A stretch of DNA of 64,000 bases from Pyrus communis (taxonomy: Eukaryota; Streptophyta; Magnoliopsida; Rosales; Rosaceae). Below the pieces are notes generated by a model. The model was not told the origin of the DNA and made no database searches. It saw only the letters and a program-made list of their open reading frames with translations. Shown here in pieces: positions 22,300-33,808 of the stretch (its first letter is position 1; each line of letters starts with the position of its first letter). Both the position numbers and the translations under genes were made by a program. The stretch is taken from positions 23,726,317-23,790,316 of the forward strand of contig NC_084806.1 of NCBI RefSeq assembly GCF_963583255.1, written 5' to 3'.

Positions 22300-22957
22300 T
22301 TAGGATACTATTTATTGACCTATTAAAAAAAAGCATGTTATTTATGAAACTACACTAAATAGACTCACTCTATTTTATAAAATGTACCAAAATAAACTCC
22401 ATTGGAAAAAAACTAGACACCAATGGCAGAAACTAATAAAAAAATGATATAACTCACAGTATTTATGAAATATGTCAAACATTTTATGAAATATCCCACA
22501 CTATTTATGGATATAGAACAATATAACCCACATTGTTTATGAATTATCCCACACCATTTATAAGGAAAGGGAGCAAAACAAAACAAAATCAACCTAGATT
22601 GTTTATGAAACGGATAAAACAAAACCAAAACAATCCTCAATATTTATGAGATATAACTATTGAGAACTGTTTATGGATATAGAACAATATAACTACATTA
22701 TTTATGACTATTTATTTGGAAAGGGACCAAAACCAAATCAAACCAACCCACATTGTTTATGAAAAAGATTAAAACAAAACCAAATCAATCCACATTATTT
22801 ATGAAATGGAGCAAATTGAATATTAGTCCAAAATAGCCGCCAACATTTATGAGATATAACAAGTAAGAACTGTTTGTAGATATAGAACAATACAACCACA
22901 CTATTTGTATGGAAATGGATCAAAACCGAAAATTATTTCTGGAATTTAAGCGTAATA
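22300..22957. repeat. Degenerate tttatgaaat repeat tract
   Basis: The motif cacattgtttatgaaa and variants (cactatttatgaaat, aacatttatgagatataac) recur roughly every 20-60 bp, with more copies at 19480-19568, 20805-20900 and, beyond the solo-LTR nest, 30436-30560. Its distribution shows that these pieces were one continuous intron-like stretch of the minus-strand gene before the insertions. Confidence 0.6.
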
Positions 22958-23520
22958 TGACACACCCAGACCCGGAATGTCCACTAGGACCCCAAATCGA
23001 GCTATGTTGGCCGACACCTGGAAGGTGACGAAGCCATAAAGTGTGATAGTGTATAAAAAGTGAATAAATTTGACTCTAAAAGTGTCTAAATACCAGAGTG
23101 CGCTACGAGTGGGAACGAACCCATTTCACACGCGATGTCAGAGCATAAGTAAGGTACAGTAGTGTGGGTAAGAATCATACCCTTAAAAGTAGCCACCAAT
23201 ACTAAGATTAGCTATATATCCTCGTCGATACGAACTCAGCAGTTAAAACCTGAAGGGGTACAAAACAGAAAGTGTGAGTAAGCAGTAAAACCAAGCTTCC
23301 CAAAACTATTACCTTTCTAACAGTAATAACCCCGCACTGTAATTCCCTTATCGTTTTCTATAGGACAGTACAACATATATACATATATCTAAACCATACT
23401 CAGAAATGACCAAAACCACGGTTTGCCATCAACTCCATCATACATTAATAAGTAGGCCAAATGAACTTAATCAATACAAAATGATATATCAGTCAGAGTC
23501 ATCTAAAATGACATGTACAA

Positions 23521-23760
23521 CTTATCCATATCTCATCAATCATGGCTAGCATATAAGTCGGAGTCACTTACATTGACCTCTACGACTTATCCATATCTCA
23601 TCAATCATGGCTAGCATATAAGTCGGAGTCACCTATAGTGACCTGTACGACTTATCCATTTCTCATCAATCATGGCTAACATATAAGTCGGAGTCACCTA
23701 TAGTGACCTGTACGACTTATCCATATCTCATCAATCATGGCTGGCCAATAGCTTAATAAG
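23521..23760 (-). repeat. 65-bp hairpin repeat array
   Basis: Copies of cttatccatatctcatcaat start at 23521, 23586, 23651 and 23716, an exact 65-bp period. Each is followed by ataagtcggagtcac...gtgac...gtacgacttat, which can fold on itself. It corresponds to the array at 11323-11600 in the other orientation. Confidence 0.85.
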
Positions 23761-24053
23761 TATACCTGCACACGAGTCGAAACCACCTAAAGTGGTCTGT
23801 ACGACAGGACTGGGTGTAAATAAATATGCTCAAGTGCTACGATCACGTGAAGACTGTGCGAATAATCGCGGGTCACCTACGAGTCGGAACCACCTAAAGT
23901 GGTCTGTACGACAAGACTGTGCACCTACCTTGGATCCAAGGTGAGCGTAAGGTGCGGGAGGTGAACATCACGTGAAAGATTGTGCCCTGGCCACGGGCGG
24001 GAGCACTAACACCGGGGTGCAGGTTTATGAGCTCTCAATGCATCTCAATATAA

Positions 24054-27000
24054 TGATGCGATATTTATACGCACACAAATTAAACCCTCTATTTGTCAAT
24101 TGTAGTATAAGTATAAGTAGGGATCGTTCTGGACCGGGGATTAGGAGGGATTGTTAATCACTTGGATTTGACTCAAAAACGTAAAAACACAATATAAAAC
24201 ACTACACTAGACTCAAAGAATGCAAAACTAAACTTTAAAACACTCAAACAAACTAAAAGACTCAAAACAGCACAAATACACTCAAATCTGCCTAAAAACC
24301 ACTTTCTGGGCAGTTTTGAGTATAAACACAAATTTGGACGAAATTAAGTTGTAACTTGACTCAAGACTCTTAAAAACACAAACTAAATTGATTTCTAACT
24401 AATTTGACATTAAAGTACAGGGGGATTTAGGTTTATACGAAATTAAATTAAATGAACAAATTGCAATTAAAACAGAATGTAAATATGAAATTGATGAAAT
24501 GGAATGAATGGATGATAGAATAGCTAAGGGGTTCATCTCCATACATGTTACACTTGCATAATAAAATGATTTCCAATTGCATTTCAATAAACCATGACTT
24601 CTCAACGCTCCAAGTTAATTAGGTCCGCTTAAATTAACTTTCAGATTTCCCTAGATTCATTGGATTGAATGGAATACACATTACAACCAAATTATTCCTA
24701 ATCAAAGTCCCTAACTATGGAATACGCATGATAGAGACATTCAACAAAGATCATTAAGTTCAACGGAAATCATAAACATCGACGAGGCATTCGTTACTAT
24801 GGAATACGCATGAAACTTATGCCAAGAATTCATTTAACGCGATTGTTTATAAGCAACCTCCACTACTTGTGAATATAAGTTCGTAACTATTAGGTGAAAC
24901 TCACTTATATTCTAGCGTCATATTCATGCATGAAAATTAAGCGTGCACTCTCAATAAACATACATAAATAAGTTATCAATCAAACAGTTAAACAAATTGA
25001 ATCCACAACTTATGAAACGCAATTAGAAGTAATCAAATCAAAATGCAAGCATAAACATATATTTCGAATCCCCCCCTAGCCAAGGGGGGGTTTAGTTCCT
25101 CATACGTACAAAACAAAGAGAATCAAAGAAACACCTAAACATTCCAACAACTCGAACTTGAATTGTATGAACGTTTAGGCCCTCTTCTCTTCCATTCCTC
25201 ATTCGTACAAAACAAAGAGTATTGAAATTAAACATTGAAATCAAAGAAACACCTAAACATTCCAACAACTCAAACTTGAATTGTATGAACATTTAGGCCC
25301 TCTTATCTTCCTCTTCGTTGTAGCACAAGGTCTAAGGATAGTTTGATGGTGTGAATGGTTTGGGGAGTGGTGGAATGGCTGAATGGATTGTTGGGGAAGG
25401 CACGGCTGAAAGGGATTGTTTTTGTGGTGTTTGGATTAGTAGGGAAAATGGATGAATTTCTGAATGTGGAAGAGTGAATGGGAATTGTGGCTGCAATGGA
25501 TGCTTATTTATAGGTGAAAAAGAGGGAATATGACAGCTAGGAGGTTGGTGGAAAGCTGGAAATGCATGTGGAGTGGCTGCAAGGTGTGAATGATTATGAA
25601 TGCATGTGCAATGTTTTGGGAGAAAATGGAAGTGCATTGATATGTGAATTATACGCACACAAATTAAACCCTCTTTTTGACAATTGTAGTATAAGTATAA
25701 GTAGGGATCGTTCTGGACCGGGGATTAGGAGGGATTGTTAATCACTTGGATTTGACTAAAAAACGTAAAAACACAATATAAAACACTATACTAGACTCAA
25801 AGAATTTAAAAATACTTTAAAACATAAACTAAACAGATTCTAAGCACTAAAGAACAAGAAAGTAAAGGGGGGGGGGTTTGATTTGACGAAATTAACTAAA
25901 TTGCACAAATTGTAATTAAAGGCAAAACGTAAATATGAATGTGATGAAAATATGGATGATGGAATAGCCAAGGGGTTCTTCTCCACACATGTTACACTTG
26001 CATACAAGATTGATTCTCAGTTGGTCTTTCGATAAATTATGAAACTCAACACCCCGGGTTAATTAGGTCCGCTTAAATTAACCGTCAAGTTCTCCTTTAA
26101 GTTAATGAATTGGATGGGTTTGCGCAACGCAATTCACAACATTCTCCAAAAGTCCTTTACGTGAAAAGCACAATAAAGATACAATCAAAGATCATTAAGC
26201 ATTATGAAAACTATAAGTGTTGACGAGGCATTCGTTACTATGATGAGCATGAAACTCGTGCCAAGAATTCATTTAACGCGATTGTTTATAAGCAACCTCC
26301 ACTACTTGTGAATATAAGTTCATAACGATTAGGTGAAACTCACTTATATTCTAGCGTCATATTCATGCATGAAAATTAAGCGCGCATTCTTAATAAACAT
26401 TCATAAATAAGTTATCAATCAAACGGTTAAACAAATTGAATCCACAACTTATGAAATTCCAACGAAAGTTAATCAATTCATATTGCAAATATAAACATAG
26501 TTTCGAATCACCCCCTAGCTAAAGGGGGTTTAGTTCCTCATAACTTTGAAATCAAAGAAACACCTAAACATTCCAACAACTCAAACTTGAATTGTATGAA
26601 CGTTTAGGCACTCTTCTCTTCAATTCCTCATACGTACAAAACAAAGAGAATTGAATTTAAACATTGAAATCAAAGAAACACCTAAACATTCCAACAACTC
26701 AAACTTGAATTGTATGAACGTTTAGGCACTCTTCTCTTCCTCGTTGTTGTAGCACAAGGTTTAAGGATAGGTTGTGTGATGGTGTGAAGTGTTTTGGAGG
26801 GATGGGAAGTGGTTGGATAGTGGCTGCAATGGAGGAGAAAAACTGCACAAAATGGAAGGGGATACACGGCAAGGGATGTGTGTTTATGTTGTGTGTTGTG
26901 TGGTGAATGGAATGAATCAATTGTGGCTGCAATTGATGCTTATTTATAGGTAAATAAGAGGGAACATGACAGCTAGGAATAGGTGGAAATGTGGCTGCAA

Positions 27001-28333
27001 GGTTGGTGAATGATTATGAGTGAATGCATGTGAATGTGGCTAGGTTGGAAAGCTGGAATTGCATGTGGAGTGTGCTGAAATGGAGATGTTTTGCACGGCA
27101 AAGGGTGAATGGGTAATGTGTGCTGCATGGTTGAATGATTAAAGGGTGCATGTGGGTGAATGTTAGGTTGGAAATGCATGTGGAAGTGTGGCTGCAAAGA
27201 GAAGGAAAGCTGGAATGTGGAGGGGAGTGCACGGCAATGGCAGATTTTGATGTGTGAATGGGAATTTGAATGATTAAGTGGCTGAATTGGATTAAAGAAT
27301 GGGAATGCATGTGATTAAAGAGTGAGAATGCATGTGAATTAGGTTGTAATTGATGGAGTAATGCACGGCATGGGTAGTAATGACGGCAGGTTGTGTATGT
27401 GATTGATTTAGGGTGAATGTGCATGTGGTTTAGGTTGTGAAAGCATGTGGATTAGGTGGAAAGAGGTGGGTGTGCATGTGAGTTGAAATGCATGTGTTTA
27501 AATGGTTGAAATGTGTAGATGATTATGAGTATGATAAGTGATAAGTGTATGGTTATGATAAGTGATAAATGAATGATTATGATAAGTGATAAATGAATGA
27601 TTACGATAAGTGATAAATGAATGATATGTGGTGATGATAAGTGTATGATATGTGGTGATGATAAGTGTATGATATGTGGTGATGATAAGTGATGATAGGT
27701 GGTTATGATAGTTTGGTCTTCAATTTCGTCCATTCCTTTTGCTCCAAACATAAGCTATCCATTCCAAGTCCAATTTTGCTCCAAAATGCTCCAAAATGCA
27801 TCTTTTTGCTTCCTTAGCCATATAAACCTAAAAACACACGAAAGAAGCATAAAGGACTAAAATAACTAAAGAAACATAACGTAAATGTACGAGAACAAGC
27901 CATTTAAGTCGCATGAATATGCTCCTATCATGCATGTGAATGCATGTGGATTAAAGATTGAATGCATGTGCAATGAAGTGGAATGACAGCTAGGTTGTTT
28001 ATGATTAAAATGTGGCTGATTTGCATGGCAAAGATGGATAAAGAATGTGTGATTGTGATGGTGTGTTGTGTGATGATTTTCTGAATTGAATCCTTTTATT
28101 TATTCCTAGCCTCCTTTGGTCTTCAATTTCGTCCATCTACTTGGCTTTAAGCATATGCAATCCATTCCAAACTCTAATTTGCTCCAAAAGGCTCCAAAAG
28201 GCATCCTTTTGCATACTTTTCCCTTAGAACCTGAAAACACACAAAAGAAGCATAAAGGACTAAAATAACTAAAGAAACATAACGTAAATGCACGAGAACA
28301 AGCCATTTAAGTCGCATGAATATGCTCCTATCA
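24054..28333 (-). mobile_element. Athila-type solo LTR, minus orientation (second level of nest)
   Basis: It starts tgatgcgat and ends gctcctatca, flanked by tataa (24049-24053, 28334-28338). Removing the inner solo LTR leaves about 1.98 kb of one LTR. Its reverse complement begins tgataggagcatattcatg like the ATH LTRs. No internal region remains, so the element was reduced to one LTR by recombination. Confidence 0.9.
25638..27930 (-). mobile_element. Athila-type solo LTR, minus orientation (third level of nest)
   Basis: The 2293-bp LTR is flanked by tgcat (25633-25637, 27931-27935). Its inner terminus reads tgatatgtgaattatacgc, so the usual tgatgcgag end is mutated. It has many cacatgca motifs (as tgcatgtg) and a gataagtgataaatga tandem tract at 27517-27715. 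It landed in another Athila-type LTR. Confidence 0.9.
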
Positions 28334-30741
28334 TATAACATGTGCAACTCATGGCAACCAGTACGACAGTATTGAAGTTGCCTAACACATAACTGTAGTC
28401 ATGCTATAACACAATCGATTCAACTAATACCATAAACTCACCTGAACTTACCTGGGTGTCCTGCATTCACCTTTGCACTTGAAAGCATTCCTAATAATTA
28501 TATGCAAGTAATATACATCTGGATATACCATGATGCAATCTAATACTCAACCATGTCGTAGCATTTTCAATTATAAACAATACGGTGTGAAGTGTACAAT
28601 CAATAATGCCCTACTCCCGAACTACTTATTTTCAGGGATAATTATCCATGACAACCCAATTAACACTAATTTAACTAACTAATTCACAAAACTAAAACTT
28701 GCCTTTACCAATTTCCTTCGCATTACTCAATTTCCCAAATAAGGCTTTTGTCTCAAATATATTATGGCTGCATCTAACGTCTCGTTAGACTGCCTACGTA
28801 CCCTAAACAGGGATCAAGCCATTCGTAGTTCATATAGTTACTTCAAGCATTCACAATAATTATATGAAGGTAATATACCTAATCAATATAAAAATGTCGA
28901 TAGAACTCTCAATAATATGTACGATAAAAAGGAAAAGATCCATTCACCTGGAGTCCATGCTATGATTCTCTAGCGCACGCATCAAGGCGTCCTGAATGAT
29001 TTGTCCATGTGACCAATTATCAAATCACATCTTAGAACTCTTATCCATAGAATACATAATTCACATAAAACACAACCTCAAAGGCATTCTAAAATAGTTT
29101 GAGACCCATTGACCACAAGTCAACAGTCGATCAAAGATCGACGGTAGGGTCTACAACCCTGTATAACTTGACCCGGAAGATCCGCATATCAGATTTCCAA
29201 TCCGCAACTCCCAACGATCCACAATATGTTTCTAGAATAACATATTAAAATTTCATTACGATCCAACGGTCAGATCTCCGCCAATTGCCTAAAACAAGTG
29301 GCCGTGAACATTTATTTTACTAACTTACAAATCCCATTCAGGAAGATCCGTAAGTCGGATTCCCAATCCATAAATTCATATGATCTTTAAATATTACGTA
29401 TTATAATGTATCCAATTTTGGTGACGATCCAACAGTCGGATCGTCGATTCACATTTTTATCAAGTAATGTATCGTAACGAATTTAGGTTCCAACGATCAA
29501 CCTACGTCATTCAAATGACAAAAATGAATTCAAGACATTCGACATAGCCTAAAAATAGCATTGGCGGCTCATTGGCCACGCACCGCCGCACGCGCCGCCG
29601 CGGGTGGTGGAGCAACTTTCATACCTGCCACAAAGTCCAAAAGTGGACGGAAGATGGTCAATTTTTCCCACAAAGCCGGTGGGTGCCTAAAACTTCCCGG
29701 TGTCAATTCGTCTTCTACAGTGGTCCAACGGGGTCAAGGTTGGTTGGGTTTTGCTCCTGGGATGATGGGCTACAAAGCCCAAGTGGTGGCATCGGCCATC
29801 ACTTTGCCGATTTGCCAGAAAATCAAAAAGAGTGGCCGGAGCACCGTTGATTTTTGTCGACTTTCGTGGCCTCAAACCGCCACATACCATGGTTAATCAA
29901 GGTGTTTCTTGGGTGGGTTTTGTAGAGGGGAATGAGAGCTTCAAGATGGTGGTGGTGGCGTTGAAAAACTTCACCGGAGTTGGCCGGAATCGACCTTGGA
30001 AAATAGGTGGTCGTGAGTGGAAAAACCCACGGGAAAGCTGGGAGTTTTTTTTTTTTTTTTTTTTTTTTTTCCCTTCTTCTTTCTATTTCTGATTGGGTCT
30101 CACCCTCTCCCTCTCATTTAATTGGTTCCTTCCTATTTGTGCCTAAAATCAGATTGGCCACTTTCCCACAAGGTTGGAATTCAAATAATTTATAACTAAA
30201 CTTTAAATAGCCATTTTCAAACGTCTATAACTATACCGTTATAATCCGGACTCGCAAACGGCTTTCGCCTCTGCGTCAACATCCACGAGTACTACGAGAA
30301 TATGTTAAAAGAATAAGTCATACATCTCTCTAGACGATGGTCAACATAAGTCAAAATCTTTGCCTTTATGGCATTTTCCTAAATTCACGCTTTTAAAATA
30401 ATATAAAAACGTAAAATTTGGAACGGGTTGTCACATAATAGCCTAGCTATTTTGTGAAATTGATAAAAAATAACCCCCAATTTTTATGAGATGTAACAAA
30501 ATATACACTGTTTATTGATCTAAAACAATATAACCCAAACTAACTGTGGATTTGAGGCAAAAATAATTCACAATATTGCTTGAACTATCCTAATATTAAA
30601 CATGAAATTGAAGAATAGTAGTAAACACACAAAATTTCAGTTTCGATAAAAATTGATTAGTTATCAAAATGCAGTTTCTAATTTAAAATTGATAGATTAT
30701 ATGGAATCACGAACATACAAACAAGGATTTCAGTTTAGTAC

Positions 30742-30812
30742 CTTTGATTGGAGGCAACTTGTTGCTCGTTGGGAACTTCTTGTTCCGTCGGAATTTGTTG
30801 TTGTTCTGCCAT
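30742..30812 (-). pseudogene. Possible first exon of the decayed transposon-type gene
   Basis: On the minus strand an ATG at 30812 opens 23 codons (MAEQQQIPTEQEVPNEQQ...) that end at a GT donor at 30741-30740. The Gln/Glu-rich start, the strand and the repeat tract that follows fit it as the 5' exon of the gene whose other pieces are at 21684-22281 and beyond. Its short length makes this tentative. Confidence 0.35.
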
Positions 30813-31483
30813 TGTTGTGTAGATTTTGGTTTGAAATTTGGAGTATGAAGTTGGAATTGGGTTTTGCGGAAAGGATTTCGAATTGGTTTCTTTCTGCTGG
30901 TTTGTAGGGGTGGTTGGTGCAAAGCCCTTTTCGTTAAAGCTCCTTTATTTTTTTATTTTTTTATTTTTTATTTTTAAACTTATATAGAATATTAACCAAT
31001 AAAATATATTAATATATACACTAGGGCTATTGTATTTTATAGTAAGTTTTTTTAGTAGTTTAACTTTAAAATTATCAAAATATATTTTTTTCTTAACGGG
31101 TCGAAACGGGTTACCCATGAGTTACCCGCGTGTAAACCCATTAAGGACATGTTATTAAAAGGTGACTCGATAACGATCCGATTAGTTGTCGTGTCGACCT
31201 AAAATCTGTTATTTTCGTGTCGTGTTAACGGTTCGTGTAAGAAATTGTTAGGTCTAAGGGGTCATAATGAATTTTAATGTGTGGTTGTTTTCATCTAATG
31301 GTTTGGAATTGTCATTGTTGAGATGGGCACATATATTGCTCACAGTAGAGCCTTCTACATTTTGTATTTTGTTTTTTAAATTTGTACATAATTTATGAAT
31401 GGTATTATATTACAATTTTGGCCCTATTTTTGTTAGCTTTGTGTGTTAAGTGAGGCATTTTCTTCATTTCGAAATGCTTTACC
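30813..31483. other. Host DNA left of TEK-1, no gene seen
   Basis: AT-rich DNA. Bases 31095-31265 contain gggtcgaaacgggttaccc and cgtgtcgtgttaacggttcg, motifs typical of some plant DNA-transposon ends; I cannot assign them. Position 31483 continues at 53814 once TEK-1 is removed. Confidence 0.4.
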
Positions 31484-31488
31484 GTTTT

Positions 31489-33729
31489 TGTGACATCCCG
31501 TCCCGGGATTATTAACACGTACGCGTGGAATTACAATTTTGCCCCTAGTGCGTTTTTCGTCACGTTGTGGGGTTGTTTTGTGTGTTGTGGCATGTGTTGG
31601 GCCACAAACACACACCTGCACACTCTCTGTCCTTCCCTTTCCCTCTGTCTCTCTCTCCCGTGTCTCTCTTTCTCTCCCCCGAGCTTCCACTTCCCCTGTA
31701 AACGTACGGACACAAACCAAGGACCATTAAACCGTAGCAGATCGAGGAAACCAAGGGTGCAGTTGTGATCGTGAGGTCGAGGGGAGCACGAATATACCAC
31801 TTTCAGGTAAGAACTTCGACGTTTTCACGTCGATATCGCGATGTCCGTTTTGAGCACTGTTCATGCAACATTAATTTACTTAGTTTTTGGACATTTGAAG
31901 CTTGTAGGTGTGTTGGTGAAGCCCTAAGGAGCGTCGGAGTAGCTCGTTGGACAAATTTGGACGTCGGGAAGGCCTGGTTCGAAGTTGGCCGAACTTGGAG
32001 TTTTTGGACAAGGTATAATCTCTTAGTTTTAGCCCTTAAAACTTGTTGGGACATGTTCTACTAGTCTAGGGCTTTCATTTGGTCCAAGAATCACGAAAAA
32101 CGGATGAAAAATGAGCGAGAAAACCCAAGTTGCAGGTTTTCCCAGTTTCCGGCGCCGGCGACGTCGCCGGCGATCGAATGAAGAAGGCGACGGAATATTC
32201 CGTCAATTCTGACGGGATATTCCTAACGCCGTTAACGGATCCGGTTAGTTTTAACGGAATATTCCGTCAGTTTAACGGAATATTCCTGACGGCGTCTGTT
32301 GACACCGTCAGTGTGCCTGGCACGTGGCCGCGCGTGGGGGGCGCGTAGGTCCGTGCCTGTGCTGGCGTGTGGGGGCGCGTGTGGGGTCCAAAAATTATTT
32401 TAAAAATATGGTTGTGATCCTGAGGTTGTGTAGAGCACGTTGGTATATTCATTTGTCCATTTTGAGCAATGTATGAGAAGTTATTACGAGAAACGGGTTA
32501 TGTGCTTTAAAGTTAACGTTTTTATAGTTGTTTCGCATTTAGGTGACACGTACCCAGAGGACGAGCGTGCACACGCGAGACAGGGAGGCTACGACCCTTC
32601 TACATACCAGTGAGTGGGCTTTTGTTTTTCCGTATATACCTATATACATTTATATTACCAGAAATAGATTAAAAAGGGTAATTGATTTATGCCATGCACT
32701 TTATTATTATCGTTTATGCATCATTGCATGCTTTATTAGTGGCATACATATACATATGCATATTGGGTGCTGTGGACGCGCAGGTAAGTGCCAGGTAAGT
32801 GACATTCACGTTTATGTTTCAGTAGTGGTTTGAGATGCCTAGAGTGCTCATAACCTGCACCCCCGGTGTTAGTGCTCCCGCCCAGAGTAGGGCACAGTCC
32901 TTCACGTGATGTTCACCTCCCGCACCACACGCTCAGCTTGGATCCAAGTTAGGTGCATAGGCCTGTCGTACAGACCACATTAGGTGGTTCCGACTTGTAG
33001 GTGACCCGCGATTAGTCGCACAGTCTTCACGTGATCGTAGCTCTAGAGCGTATATATATATGTTACACCCAGGCCTGTCGTACAGACCACCTTGAGTGGT
33101 TCCGACTCGTGGGCAGGTTCAGTTTTAGAGTTGAGATTTGAGCTCTAGATGCAGCCGTACAGGTCACGTTAGGTGACTCCGGCTGCCAGATGTTATGATG
33201 TTGATATGATTTATACCTGGGCACTTACATTCATATTGAGGCTTTGGCATGGCATATCTTGAGCATGATTGGCATACCCTTGAGCATGTTGTGCATGTTT
33301 ATACATACGTACATATGTTTATTTTCTGGGAAGTATACAGGTTTTACGGCGAGGGGTTAGATTGTATTTTGCTAAATGGTTTTCAAAGAGCTTTGTTTTT
33401 GCCCACTCACGCTTTTGTTTTGCGCCCCTCCAGGTTCTAGTTGCTTAGCCGTTGCGGTGGTTTCCCTTGAGAGCTTTTCGGCGTTCTGACAGACACTCCA
33501 CATTGTAGGGTCGCCTTCGGGCGTACTATTGTTATCGTTTTTGTTTGGACTGCTCTAGACCTGCTCTGATTTTGTATATCACTTACTAGCACTTATATTA
33601 GTACCTTGTATGCTAGTTTTGAATTATTCGTACTTTTATATTACTACTTTATTAGTTTCCGCACGCGCACATGGCTACGTCACCTTTGTGTGACGGCCAG
33701 CACGCTCCGATCTCGGTCGAGGTGTGTCA
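31489..33729 (+). repeat. TEK-1 5' LTR
   Basis: 2241 bp. It contains aacggaatattcc repeats (about 32185-32290; one 21-bp copy more than the 3' LTR) and gtcgtacagaccac...ggtggttccgac hairpins (32960-33190). The ORFs seen here are repeated in the 3' LTR and are not genes. Confidence 0.93.
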
Positions 33730-33732
33730 GTT

Positions 33733-33744
33733 TGGTATCAGAGC
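33733..33744 (+). other. Primer binding site, tRNA-iMet type
   Basis: tggtatcagagc begins 3 nt after the LTR and is complementary to the 3' end of initiator tRNA-Met, the usual primer for this lineage. Confidence 0.9.
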
Positions 33745-33808
33745 CTAGGTTTGGCAGTCCTGTGTCTGTGTGAGTATTCTAATAATTTTGGTGTCTTCTG
33801 TCAGAACT

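Larger units (their letters stand above)
22958..30435 (-). mobile_element. Tekay-type solo LTR, minus orientation, carrying nested insertions
   Basis: It runs from tgacacacc to gttgtcaca and is flanked by taata (22953-22957, 30436-30440). Without the nested element it is about 3.2 kb long. It contains the 65-bp hairpin array at 23521-23760 and a GC-rich stretch near 29560-29620. No primer site, gag or pol is present. ORFs near 29561-30195 look like chance reading frames in GC-rich LTR sequence. Confidence 0.88.

Noticed and set aside
27450..27930. Short gtgataaatgaatg/gatgataagtg repeats considered as a CRISPR-like array
   Set aside because: The units are contiguous, degenerate microsatellite-like repeats inside a plant LTR, without regular unique spacers.
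29561..30195. Overlapping GC-rich ORFs with Ala/Gly/Arg-rich starts
   Set aside because: They lie within a solo LTR, on both strands, with no domain; base composition alone explains the open frames.
31490..32064. Several ORFs of 60-100 codons on both strands at the start of TEK-1, repeated at 38668-39242
   Set aside because: They are identical because they lie in the two LTRs; they overlap each other on both strands and show no codon or domain signature.
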